From an uncultured Lacticaseibacillus sp. (GTDB lineage: Bacteria > Bacillota > Bacilli > Lactobacillales > Lactobacillaceae): a stretch of 14,926 nt of DNA. Below are positions 6,976 to 13,537 of this stretch, in pieces. Made by a program: the position numbers and the translations under genes. Under the pieces are notes generated by a model. That model did not search any database, was not told where the DNA came from, and worked only from the letters and a program-made list of their open reading frames with translations. The stretch's first letter is position 1; every line of letters starts with the position of its first letter. The DNA lies in NCBI GenBank assembly GCA_934339215.1, contig CAKRHU010000005.1, positions 1 to 14,926 on the forward strand, in the 5' to 3' direction.

Positions 6976-7562
6976 GCGATTTGAGTCTGGGACTTCAGCT
7001 GACTCAGCCCAACATAGTGAGGGTCCTCGAGGAAGCTAGCCGAGTGTGTCGCTACGCTTCCCACTCGCCGGATCTTCCTCTGCAGAATGCAGTAGGCGGT
7101 AAACCGCCAACTGCATTCTCACTATGTCGTGCTGGCCAGCTTCCGGCCCAAATTCAAATCGCCTGCGTGTTGTTAACTGATCGGCATAATGCCTCATGCT
7201 GCGATGTTGCAATCCGATAGTTAACGTCTCGTGAATAATTTCTGGACAATTGACCCCATACAATAGGTATAAAGTCATTTCATAAGCTGGATAAGAGATC
7301 GAAAAGTGGTGGGTGGAGTCGAGTTGGCAAAACGAAGGTGGCGTGAACAATTGCCCGTGCAAGTGAAATCAAGTTAGACACCGGTTTTTGGTGGCTGACG
7401 CAGATTTCATCGGCAGAATTTGAAACAAAGTGTTTTTTCTTTGGTTCAAATTCTAGGCAAAAGAACATCGGCGGTTTGGGCCGATTTCTGGAGCCGGCCG
7501 CACCGGCAACTTGTTCATGCCAACGTAGTGACGCCAACTCGATGGAGCCCACCACTTTTCGA
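6976..7562 (-). ncRNA. About 590-nt densely structured region: candidate large ncRNA or long 5' leader
   Basis: There is no credible gene from 6946 to 7747; most of it is nested inverted repeats. Block A: 7300-7313 pairs with 7548-7561 (14 bp perfect), 7320-7328 with 7533-7541 (9 bp), 7340-7355 with 7505-7521 (one bulge, one wobble), with inner hairpins 7415-7429/7437-7451 region and 7467-7472/7480-7485. Block C: 7172-7184 with 7214-7225 (12 bp, one bulge). Block B: 6976-6984 with 7154-7162 (9 bp), 7013-7021 with 7118-7126 (9 bp), and a 15-position hairpin 7085-7099/7104-7118 with a TAAA loop. Two mutually exclusive folds exist within 7029-7080. The minus strand is favoured because a TAGAAT -10 lies at 7598-7603 and the RNA would run into the leader ORF and transporter. 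Mismatch patterns do not settle the strand. Size and density recall ROOL/GOLLD-type giant RNAs, but no consensus could be checked. Confidence 0.5.
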
Positions 7563-7597
7563 CCAGTCGCCCAGCACATGAAAAAAGGGTTCGCTAC

Positions 7598-7626
7598 ATT
7601 CTACCTAATTTTCATGGCATAGGGAA
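7598..7626 (-). promoter_or_regulatory. Candidate promoter for the structured RNA / transporter leader
   Basis: On the minus strand, TAGAAT (7598-7603, five of six consensus) follows a weak -35 TTCCCT (7621-7626) at 17-bp spacing. Transcription would begin near 7591, about 30 bases before the outermost stem of the structured region. No better minus-strand promoter was seen closer to the transporter; a weaker one could lie near 7265-7290. Confidence 0.35.
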
Positions 7627-7643
7627 CAATTTACTGAAATTTT

Positions 7644-7662
7644 CTTTAGAGAAACTTTAGAG
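7644..7662 (+). promoter_or_regulatory. Direct repeat CTTTAGAG with 11-bp period, possible response-regulator box
   Basis: Two identical copies of CTTTAGAG (7644-7651 and 7655-7662) are spaced exactly one helical turn apart, about 85 bases upstream of the Bce-type ATPase. Direct repeats with 11-bp period are the usual binding pattern of OmpR/PhoB-family regulators. A possible -10 (TAACAT, 7712-7717) lies downstream with a poor -35, as expected for an activated promoter. No regulator gene is in the window. Confidence 0.4.
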
Positions 7663-7747
7663 CTTACAAAATCGTTAGGCACGTGTTCGTTCAAATCGGC
7701 AGGAAATACGGTAACATAGAGTTATTGAAAAAGGGGAGGCAATAGTC

Positions 7748-8506
7748 ATGCAAAACCAACCAGTGGTCGCCGTTGATGGCATCACCAAAACCTATGGGAA
7801 GAAAAATCAAAAACAATTCCAAGCCTTAAAAGGCGTGACCTTCAATGTGCAACCCGGCGAATTCGTCGGCATTATGGGCGCATCAGGCTCTGGGAAAACG
7901 ACATTATTAAATATTTTATCCACGCTTGACCGCCCAACTAGTGGCAGTGTCAAGATCAATGGTCAAGACGTCACAGCATTGAAAGGTGACAAACTTTCAG
8001 ATTTCCGCGCGAAGCAAGTTGGATTCATTTTCCAAGATTTCAACTTGTTGGAAAACCTCACCGCGCGTGAAAACATTGCCTTGCCAATGGCGTTGCAAAA
8101 CATCAGCCACAACAAACAAGTCGAAGCGGTCAACCACATTGCCAAGACTTTAGGGATTGATGCGGTATTGGACCATTACCCGACCGAACTTTCTGGTGGG
8201 CAAAAGCAACGCGTGGCCGCAGCCCGTGCTTTGGTGCAAAACCCAGCCATTTTATTCGGGGATGAACCAACCGGGGCTTTGGATTCGCAATCGGCTAAAG
8301 AATTGCTGGATACGATGACCAGTTTGAACCAAGAACAAGGCGTTTCGATTTTGTTGGTGACGCATGATCCATTCTCAGCCAGCTATGCGCAACGGATCTT
8401 GTTCATTAAAGATGGGCAAATCGGGCAAGAATTGGTACATGGCGACAAGAGCCAGGCAGCCTTTTATCAAGAAATTTTGAGTACGTTAGGCACGTTTCAA
8501 CAATAG
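7748..8506 (+). CDS. Bce-type ABC transporter ATPase (peptide antibiotic resistance/sensing)
   Basis: This cytoplasmic ATPase belongs to the MacB/LolD/BceA subfamily, which works with FtsX-domain permeases to protect cell-wall precursors from bacitracin, lantibiotics and related peptides rather than to export bulk substrate. Walker A GASGSGKTT is at residues 44-52, the Q-loop FIFQDFNLL at 93-101, the signature LSGGQ at 148-152 and DEPTGALD at 172-179; the H-loop VTHD follows. GQKQRVAAARAL and the GALD D-loop are typical of this subfamily. Length is 252 aa. GGGGAGG ends eight bases before the ATG. The permease gene begins 11 bases after the stop, so the two are one operon ended by a clear terminator. 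Confidence 0.9.
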   Translation: MQNQPVVAVDGITKTYGKKNQKQFQALKGVTFNVQPGEFVGIMGASGSGKTTLLNILSTLDRPTSGSVKINGQDVTALKGDKLSDFRAKQVGFIFQDFNLLENLTARENIALPMALQNISHNKQVEAVNHIAKTLGIDAVLDHYPTELSGGQKQRVAAARALVQNPAILFGDEPTGALDSQSAKELLDTMTSLNQEQGVSILLVTHDPFSASYAQRILFIKDGQIGQELVHGDKSQAAFYQEILSTLGTFQQ

Positions 8507-8517
8507 GAGGGTCGGCA

Positions 8518-10326
8518 ATGTTACGCAAATTAGCTTTAGGCGGCATTCGCTCACGCTTCCGTGATTACGCCGTGTTGTTTTCCGGCTTGGTGATCGCCAG
8601 TGCCGTGTTTTACATGTTTATGGCGTTGGCCACGAACACCAAGTTCTTGACATCAAATTCTCCCATCGGCATGACGCCGTTTATCTTCGGCTTCGGGGAA
8701 GTGCTGTTGGTGATCATCACCATGGTGTATATCGTTTACGCCAACACTTTCTTGATGAGTATGCGCCAGCGCGATTATGCGATGTTTATGATGCTCGGGG
8801 CCAAAAGTCGCAAAATCGCCCAGTTGATTTTTATTGAAACGGTATCGGTTGGTTTTTTAGCTTCTGTTGTCGGTGTGGTCATCGGCATGGGGCTGACGGG
8901 GATCGCTGGGAACATGTTGATTTCAATGCTGCATGCGCCGGCGTCACACTTTGCTGTGGTTTGGCCACCAGCTTTGATCGCGACGTTTGGCTTTTTCTTG
9001 TTGATGTTTGTGCTGGCAGCTTTCGTCAATGCTGGGCGCTTGTTGAAAACGCCAATGTTGGAACTGTTGCATGCATCCACTTTGCCGAACCGGCTTCAAC
9101 AGAAACGTTGGAAGTTAATTGTACAAGGTATCCTCGCTATCGTGTTGTTGGCGATCGGCTACTGGTCCATGACCCAATTGGCGAAATTACAAATGGCCGC
9201 CATCGGGATCGCGTTGATCACCATCGTTTTAGGGACATACTTCTTGTTCAATGCCTTGTTGGTCTGGTTGATCGGTTTACTGAAGAAAAACCACGCTTAT
9301 GCGGCTAAAAGCCTGCATACCTTCACCTTGAGTCAGTTGTCTTTCCGGATCCGCGATTACACCAAGATTTTAGCCGTGGTTGCGATCCTGTTTGCCTTAG
9401 CATTAGGTGCAATCACCGTCGGCTTAGGCTTCCAAAATGCGATTCCAGAATTGGCCAATACCCAATCGGCTTATGATGCGACGACCATTGATGCCAACGC
9501 TGCGACGCAAAAAGCGGCCGCTGAGTTAACTGGGGTGACGAGCAAAACGCGTTATACGCAAAAAGTCACCAGCAAGGCGGTGGTGTTTGATCAAACTCAA
9601 ATCAACGCCCGGCCATTGAAGTTCATCGCTTATGATGGCAAGACGTCAACGCATTTGTCGTTGAAGACTAACGCTGACTTGACCAAAAACATGAACGAAA
9701 TTGCCAGTCAGTTGGAACAATTCAGAACGCCAGCTGATGCACAGCGCCAAATCAAAATCGTGCCGCATGCTGAATATGTGGCGTTGACTGGTAAGACGCG
9801 CAACATCGTGACCTATCAAGTCAAAGACTTTGCGGCCAACTACGATGCGTTTGATGCGATGTTCAAAGCGCAGAATAAGCAATTTCATGTGACCAACACC
9901 CAAATGTCCGGCCAGAAAATGGCGACATACGGTTTGATCAACGAAATGTTCTCAGGCTTGGCTTTCATGGGCTTCTTCTTAGGGATCGCGTTTCTTGCTA
10001 TGTTAGCGTCGACGTTGATGTTTAAGATCTTAAGTGGCGCCAGCTTTGATGCGAGTCGTTACTTGATGTTACAAAAAATCGGCGTGCGTCCAGGGTTGTT
10101 GCGGCGTTCCGTCCGTCAAGAAATCGGCGCGTTGTTCGCTTTCCCAGGGGTGCTTGGGGTCATTCACGTGTTGTTTGGCTTACAGCTGTTCACGTCGATG
10201 CTTCACGATCCTTACCATAACATTTGGATCCCATTTGCGATTTTCATCGTGTTGTACGGCGTATACTATGCCTTGACCGTTTGGTTATATGAAGGCATCG
10301 TCATTAAAAAAGATCTCGCCAAATAA
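8518..10326 (+). CDS. Bce-type ABC transporter permease (FtsX domains)
   Basis: This is the membrane partner of the preceding ATPase. The 602-aa protein shows the BceB layout: one N-terminal helix (about 16-38), a first group of membrane helices, helix 7 near 280-305, a large extracellular domain of about 170 residues (about 306-480), then three C-terminal helices. The FtsX-like segment is visible around MRQRDYAMFMMLGAKSRKIA, and a second comparable segment is KIGVRPGLLRRSVRQEIGA. It is slightly shorter than many BceB proteins. AGGAGGG overlaps the ATPase stop region and lies six bases before the ATG. In many Firmicutes such pairs sit beside their own histidine kinase and response regulator; here neither flank has one, so control must come from elsewhere. 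The substrate is not predictable from this sequence. Confidence 0.9.
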   Translation: MLRKLALGGIRSRFRDYAVLFSGLVIASAVFYMFMALATNTKFLTSNSPIGMTPFIFGFGEVLLVIITMVYIVYANTFLMSMRQRDYAMFMMLGAKSRKIAQLIFIETVSVGFLASVVGVVIGMGLTGIAGNMLISMLHAPASHFAVVWPPALIATFGFFLLMFVLAAFVNAGRLLKTPMLELLHASTLPNRLQQKRWKLIVQGILAIVLLAIGYWSMTQLAKLQMAAIGIALITIVLGTYFLFNALLVWLIGLLKKNHAYAAKSLHTFTLSQLSFRIRDYTKILAVVAILFALALGAITVGLGFQNAIPELANTQSAYDATTIDANAATQKAAAELTGVTSKTRYTQKVTSKAVVFDQTQINARPLKFIAYDGKTSTHLSLKTNADLTKNMNEIASQLEQFRTPADAQRQIKIVPHAEYVALTGKTRNIVTYQVKDFAANYDAFDAMFKAQNKQFHVTNTQMSGQKMATYGLINEMFSGLAFMGFFLGIAFLAMLASTLMFKILSGASFDASRYLMLQKIGVRPGLLRRSVRQEIGALFAFPGVLGVIHVLFGLQLFTSMLHDPYHNIWIPFAIFIVLYGVYYALTVWLYEGIVIKKDLAK

Positions 10327-10331
10327 AAACG

Positions 10332-10366
10332 ATGCGTCACCTCGACTGTGGAGGTGGCGCATTTTT
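10332..10366 (+). terminator. Intrinsic terminator of the Bce-type operon
   Basis: Arms 10332-10343 and 10351-10362 form a 12-bp stem with one wobble pair around a 7-nt loop, followed by a T run (10362-10366). It begins six bases after the permease stop. Confidence 0.88.
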
Positions 10367-10514
10367 AGCAAGGTATTTGTATACGAATACGATTAATTAA
10401 ATAACATATTTCCGTCTAAAATTCTATAACTCGACAGTGGTGTATGGTACGATAAATTACGCAGAAAAGTATTATGTTCGGTGGTGCAACTTTTGAAAGA
10501 AGGTGGAGCCCTTG

Positions 10515-10715
10515 GTGGCTAAACCTCGGCATCAGATTTCGAAAGATTGGCGTACAGCTTAGCTTGTGGTTGGTGCAATCTTGACTGCCACAGCCGTGAT
10601 TGGTTTGCTAGTCTCGCTGGTTCGAGGTCTAACCCTCCTCGTTTCAGTGACGACGAAACTGTTAATAGCAGTTGGCGGACTGATTGCGGCGTTCGAAGCA
10701 ATTCGGAAAAAATAA
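10515..10715 (+). pseudogene. Small hydrophobic membrane protein gene interrupted by an in-frame amber codon
   Basis: A continuous frame starts at GTG 10515, after AAGGTGGAG, and reads MAKPRHQISKDWRTA. It then meets TAG at 10560-10562 and continues in the same frame for 50 more residues to TAA at 10713. The later part (LVVGAILTATAVIGLLVSL, then KLLIAVGGLIAAFEAIRKK) looks like two membrane helices with a basic tail, as in small phage- or plasmid-type membrane proteins or type I toxins. A restart at GTG 10566 would give 49 aa but has no ribosome site. I read it as a 66-codon gene inactivated by one nonsense change. A sequencing error, suppression or a chance hydrophobic frame are alternatives. 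I do not recognise a named family. Confidence 0.45.
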
Positions 10716-10721
10716 GCAAGC

Positions 10722-10767
10722 AAAAAGCCGCGTAATACTTTTGCGAGATAGACGCGGCCTTAGCTTG
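10722..10767 (-). terminator. Hairpin after the small gene; terminator for minus-strand transcription
   Basis: Arms 10752-10758 and 10727-10733 form a 7-bp GC-rich stem with an 18-nt loop, followed on the minus strand by TTTTT (10722-10726). A further 5-bp pairing (10717-10721 with 10763-10767) extends the base. It could end a short antisense RNA opposing the small gene or the transcript of the phosphatase gene to the right, which has no nearer terminator. Confidence 0.5.
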
Positions 10768-10803
10768 TTGTTCTATTGACCACCGAACTTATTTCGGCTC
10801 TGT

Positions 10804-10842
10804 GCGCATGACCTTGGCAGAGGTCGTGCGCTTCTTTTTTTT
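10804..10842 (+). terminator. Strong intrinsic terminator (plus strand)
   Basis: Arms 10804-10814 and 10821-10831 form an 11-bp stem with one wobble around a 6-nt loop, followed by TTCTTTTTTTT. As no intact gene ends just before it, the terminator implies a plus-strand transcript covering the interrupted small gene. Apart from the elements listed separately, 10367-10475 is AT-rich with no gene and no convincing promoter. Confidence 0.8.
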
Positions 10843-10883
10843 GTAACATGTTTCAACTCGAACACAACTTTAAAATAACGGGA

Positions 10884-11543
10884 TTACAGTTCCAATTGGT
10901 TATAACTCAAGACTTTCACGCCTTCATTGGTTAGCGCGATTTTAGAAATCGAACCATTGCGAGGGGAATCGGTAACTTTAAAGCCATCGTTTTTCCCGAA
11001 TTTGTCAACAATGCTGCGAATCGTGGTGCCATGGGAAACCAACAAGACGTTGTCGCCGTGTTGATTGTCAGCGCGCAGTAACTTGAAGCCTTTTTGCAGG
11101 CGATTCCAGTAAGTCAGCGCATCTTCTGCGGCACCGAAAGGATCGGCTTCATGACAGAAATCTTTAGAAGCGTCGACGCCGTATTTGGCAATGATTTCTT
11201 TAAAAGATGGGGCATCATGTGGCGCGCCGACTGCGTACCAGGTTTTTGGTGAGTCTTCGCCTTCGTAATATCCGTAGAATTGTTCGCGGAAGAACGGGGT
11301 GATGGTCAATGCCACGTTGGAGTTCAGGTTTTTGGCCAAAATTTCGCGCGCGGTGTTGGAAGCGCGCATGGTGTCACTGGAATATGCATGCGTGAAGGTG
11401 ATATGGCTCAACAAATCGCCGGCGCGCTTGGCATCAGCGATTCCTTGGTCAGTCAATGGTGAATCAGACCAGCCTTGCATTTTGTTGAAGCGATTGAACC
11501 AAGTTTGCCCATGGCGCACGAGATACACGGTAACTGTTTTCAT
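10884..11543 (-). CDS. Histidine phosphatase family protein (phosphoglycerate mutase-like)
   Basis: This is a cytosolic enzyme of the branch 1 histidine phosphatase superfamily, which forms a phosphohistidine intermediate. The catalytic motif is RHGQT at residues 10-14 (His11). The second half of the active site is visible as FREQFYGYYEG (acidic proton donor region) and LVSHGTTI (second catalytic His). SPLTDQG, following the first motif, is also typical. At 219 aa it is nearer to cofactor-independent broad-specificity phosphatases (GpmB/PhoE-like) than to the 230-250 aa glycolytic GpmA, so a true mutase role is uncertain. AGGAGG lies seven bases before the ATG. It is monocistronic and divergent from the lipoprotein gene at 11619. 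Confidence 0.88.
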   Translation of the reverse strand: MKTVTVYLVRHGQTWFNRFNKMQGWSDSPLTDQGIADAKRAGDLLSHITFTHAYSSDTMRASNTAREILAKNLNSNVALTITPFFREQFYGYYEGEDSPKTWYAVGAPHDAPSFKEIIAKYGVDASKDFCHEADPFGAAEDALTYWNRLQKGFKLLRADNQHGDNVLLVSHGTTIRSIVDKFGKNDGFKVTDSPRNGSISKIALTNEGVKVLSYNQLEL

Positions 11544-11568
11544 TGTGGTTCCTCCTGACTTTGCTTCT

Positions 11569-11577
11569 AGTTTAGCA
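11569..11577 (-). promoter_or_regulatory. Extended -10 promoter of the phosphatase gene
   Basis: TGCTAAACT on the minus strand matches TGnTAnnnT, with transcription starting near 11562 and AGGAGG (11551-11556) soon after. No good -35 is visible, which is common for extended -10 promoters. It is one half of an imperfect inverted repeat with 11592-11602. Confidence 0.45.
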
Positions 11578-11618
11578 CACGCCAGCCTTAACGTGTTAAA
11601 CTGAATGTGGAGGATGCG

Positions 11619-12119
11619 ATGACGAAAAAAATGCTCGCGCTGAGCTTACTGATTTGCTTAGCTGGTTGCACTGCAAAGCCTGCGACCAAGCCTCAGCCAC
11701 CTACAACGCCGAAAAAAACGCATCGCGCCGTGTTTACCCGTGAGTATCGAAGGCTTTGGTACAACGTTGACGCGCAAGGCTCACCGCATACTTACCGCTT
11801 TACTAAAAACGCCGTGATTTATGACCGCATCAAAACGCCAGTCTATTGGGCCACTGAGCGTAGCAAGGCAGATAATCAGATTCTTGATGCCGCTCAGCAA
11901 CCTGAAACGCCGAAAGCCAACTGGGCCGCTGCCAACACGTACGCTGGTTGGTTGAATCTGCGCGGCTGGTATCAAAAAACTGGCAGTGGGACCAGTTTTC
12001 AGCTCCACGGCCAGCAGTTGTGGGTCGCAAGCGGTGCTAAGCCAACTGTTTATGCGCACTTTTATTCAGACAAAGCTCAAGCTCAAAATCATCCCGACAC
12101 CAAAGGAGTACAGCCATGA
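11619..12119 (+). CDS. Predicted lipoprotein of unknown function
   Basis: A secreted lipid-anchored protein of 166 aa. It has a lysine-containing start, a hydrophobic core and lipobox LAGC with Cys17, then a proline/threonine/lysine linker (TKPQPPTTPKKTH). A compact domain rich in Trp and Tyr follows (REYRRLWYNVD, ANTYAGWLNLRGWYQKTGSG). I do not recognise the domain; it may bind cell-wall or extracellular ligands, but nothing proves this. ATG 11619 is chosen over an upstream GTG (11607) because GGAGG (11609-11613) sits five bases before it and would fall inside the longer version. Its stop overlaps the next start (ATGA), so it forms a two-gene operon with the small membrane protein. Confidence 0.8.
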   Translation: MTKKMLALSLLICLAGCTAKPATKPQPPTTPKKTHRAVFTREYRRLWYNVDAQGSPHTYRFTKNAVIYDRIKTPVYWATERSKADNQILDAAQQPETPKANWAAANTYAGWLNLRGWYQKTGSGTSFQLHGQQLWVASGAKPTVYAHFYSDKAQAQNHPDTKGVQP

Positions 12120-12361
12120 AAGAAAAATTTCGCCAAATGATGGAAACCTCTGCCAAACAATCAAATTCAAGCAGTTCCTTGAGTTACTGGGTCGGCTCTG
12201 CAGTCGTTTCGCTCGGTGGTGGGGGTTATGTTGCCTACCGTTTATGGGAAACGGGGCATACAATCGGCGCTGTTTTGGCCGGGATCGTGTTCTTGCTGGT
12301 CGGCATTTATGATCTGCGCATGGTGCTTCACAAGAAAATCGCCACCCGCAAGCGCCGTTAA
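12116..12361 (+). CDS. Small membrane protein of unknown function
   Basis: The 81-aa protein has a polar N terminus (residues 1-23) and two hydrophobic segments (about 24-42 and 49-67) joined by a short loop (RLWETGHT). It ends with a strongly basic tail (HKKIATRKRR), so both ends are probably cytoplasmic. AAGGAG lies seven bases upstream and the ATG overlaps the lipoprotein stop codon, indicating coupled expression. A partner role with the lipoprotein is possible. No known family was recognised. Confidence 0.75.
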   Translation: MKEKFRQMMETSAKQSNSSSSLSYWVGSAVVSLGGGGYVAYRLWETGHTIGAVLAGIVFLLVGIYDLRMVLHKKIATRKRR

Positions 12362-12369
12362 TCAAAATG

Positions 12370-12415
12370 AAATCGCCGCTGACTTCTGATTTGACAGAAG
12401 CCAGCGGCGATTTTT
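12370..12415. terminator. Convergent, probably bidirectional terminator
   Basis: Arms 12370-12381 and 12402-12413 pair over 12 bp, and an inner pairing CTTCT/AGAAG extends the stem. On the plus strand it is followed by TTTTT and ends the two-gene lipoprotein operon. It also lies directly after the stop of the convergent serine-rich lipoprotein gene, where the minus-strand tail (ATTTCATTTTG) is weaker. Confidence 0.85.
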
Positions 12416-12417
12416 GA

Positions 12418-13284
12418 TTAACTGAGCGAAGTGACAACTTGCAGTAACGTGATGGCATCAACCCCAGTGGCATTGTACAAAATGTTTCCTTGACGCCAAG
12501 TGACACTGTTGAGCCGTAAACCGCCAGTGTTCACCCGCAAGCTGATCGCACCATGAGTGGCCGGGATCGGTAAGAATTCTTTTGACAGCAAGGCGACGAC
12601 TTGGCGACTTAAGGTCAAGCCATTTTCTTGATTTTGGTTGATGGCTTGAACGGTGAGTGACCAGCGGCCTTCTTGCCAGTTGGTGTAAGTGGAACCCGCG
12701 GCGCCTTGTTGCGTGCCGGTGAGGTTGTCGCCTAGTGCCACGGTCGGTAAACCAGTTTCCGGTGCTTGGTAGTTGATCTGCGCTTCAGCATCCGCGGCGT
12801 TTGCGTAGGTTTGGGCACTTAAACTGATGTCTGCAGCATTGGCGTTGACGCTGCTGGTGTTAAACGGTAATGCAGAACTGCCAGTCCCAAAGTAGATTGT
12901 ATAACGACTGGCGTTGCCTGAATAGCTAGTGTTGAGGACTTGACCTGATGCTACAGGGTAGGTGGCTGGAAGTTTCGCCGATGGTAAGGCAGCTTTAAGT
13001 TGTTGGGTCAAACTTCCTAAACGATCGGCTGTCGTTTCTGATTTGGTTGAGGACGTTGAATCTGAAGTAGCATTTGCTTTGTTTGACGAACTAGAGCTGA
13101 CACTAGATGAACTGCTGGCGCTCGAGGATTTGCTTGAGCTGGATTTGGATTTTGAACTCGACTTTTGTTTGACTGAAAACGTTGATTGACTGTTAGATGA
13201 ATTTTTAGTGGCTGGTTTGTTGCCACAAGCGGCTAAACTTAATGCGGTGAATAAGGTGATCGTGATACCCCAAAACTTCTTCAT
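12418..13284 (-). CDS. Serine-rich linker lipoprotein, extracellular domain of unknown function
   Basis: A 288-aa predicted lipoprotein. The signal peptide ends in lipobox LAAC with Cys20. Residues of roughly 30-85 are a low-complexity Ser/Lys linker, probably spanning the cell wall, and the C-terminal 200 residues form a folded domain (LPATYPVASGQVLN, YTIYFGTGSSALPFN, TNWQEGRWSLTVQA). Similar lipoproteins occur in lactobacilli without a known role. Start ATG 13284 is chosen because GGAGG (13293-13297) is eight bases upstream; a start seven codons earlier would cover that site. It is monocistronic, with its own promoter. Confidence 0.8.
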   Translation of the reverse strand: MKKFWGITITLFTALSLAACGNKPATKNSSNSQSTFSVKQKSSSKSKSSSSKSSSASSSSSVSSSSSNKANATSDSTSSTKSETTADRLGSLTQQLKAALPSAKLPATYPVASGQVLNTSYSGNASRYTIYFGTGSSALPFNTSSVNANAADISLSAQTYANAADAEAQINYQAPETGLPTVALGDNLTGTQQGAAGSTYTNWQEGRWSLTVQAINQNQENGLTLSRQVVALLSKEFLPIPATHGAISLRVNTGGLRLNSVTWRQGNILYNATGVDAITLLQVVTSLS

Positions 13285-13309
13285 TGGAATCGCCTCCATT
13301 TCCACCTTA

Positions 13310-13338
13310 ATTATACCCGCTGGCTGGGGACTTGCCTA
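13310..13338 (-). promoter_or_regulatory. Promoter of the serine-rich lipoprotein gene
   Basis: A perfect TATAAT (13310-13315) on the minus strand follows TAGGCA (13333-13338, four of six) at 17-bp spacing, 26 bases before the start codon. Confidence 0.7.
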
Positions 13339-13380
13339 CTTAAGTCTTTCTATAGAAGAAAATGCCTAATTTTTTGCAAG

Positions 13381-13410
13381 AAAAAAAGCCAGGACATAAT
13401 TCGTCCTGAC
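13381..13410 (-). terminator. Intrinsic terminator at the end of the proline iminopeptidase transcript
   Basis: Arms 13403-13410 and 13388-13395 form an 8-bp stem (one wobble) with a 7-nt loop, followed by seven T on the minus strand. It lies about 245 bases beyond the iminopeptidase stop, so the two structured repeat units would be transcribed as a long 3' untranslated region. Confidence 0.8.
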
Positions 13411-13422
13411 TCGTTGTGTTCC

Positions 13423-13522
13423 CTAAACCAACGCAGCCACGTCTAGCTACGCAAAAACCGCTGAACCAAAGTGCGGTTCAACGGCTTTTTCTAGTCTACC
13501 CGGACTGCTAAGCCCGGTTTAG
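13423..13522. repeat. Structured repeat unit, copy 1
   Basis: Closing stem CTAAACC/GGTTTAG (13423-13429 with 13516-13522) surrounds a conserved block (13439-13452), a central hairpin and a conserved tail GCTAAGCCCGGTTTA (13507-13521). The hairpin loop AAAGTGC (13468-13474) is closed by TGAACC/GGTTCA and then an imperfect outer stem. The core from TAAACC to GGTTTA is 98 nt, the same as copy 2. No gene lies in 13285-13656. Confidence 0.8.
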
Positions 13523-13537
13523 CTCACATTGGTCGTC

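Larger units (their letters stand above)
10476..10788 (+). repeat. Distant complementary ends (GTTCGGTGGT / ACCACCGAAC) bracketing a small gene remnant
   Basis: Bases 10476-10485 are the exact reverse complement of 10779-10788. They flank the interrupted small membrane-protein frame, one near the expected 5' end of its transcript and one shortly before the terminator at 10804. In RNA the two could pair end to end, as seen in several type I toxin mRNAs (for example hok). Short inverted ends of a decayed mobile element are the alternative, although no target duplication was noticed. Confidence 0.5.

Noticed and set aside
6960..7320. A T-box riboswitch ahead of the amino acid transporter
   Set aside because: The conserved AGGGTGGNACCGCG box is absent, and no antiterminator/terminator pair with a T run precedes the gene.
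7300..7561. A miniature transposable element with 14-bp terminal inverted repeats
   Set aside because: No target-site duplication is visible at its edges, the inverted repeats continue inward through several nested helices, and a neighbouring block is equally structured; kept only as an alternative.
7036..7579. Two overlapping minus-strand open frames (about 108 and 99 codons) within the structured region
   Set aside because: They lack good ribosome sites, have no recognisable domain or plausible composition, overlap each other, and lie across strong inverted repeats that explain the sequence better.
10610..10640. A tRNA-like T-arm (GGTTCGAGGT)
   Set aside because: The five-base stems around the loop do not pair and no acceptor, D or anticodon arm could be assembled.
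10547..10735. A 62-codon plus-strand frame overlapping the interrupted small membrane gene
   Set aside because: It is in another frame, its translation lacks coherent structure, and the hydrophobic frame with a ribosome site explains the region better.
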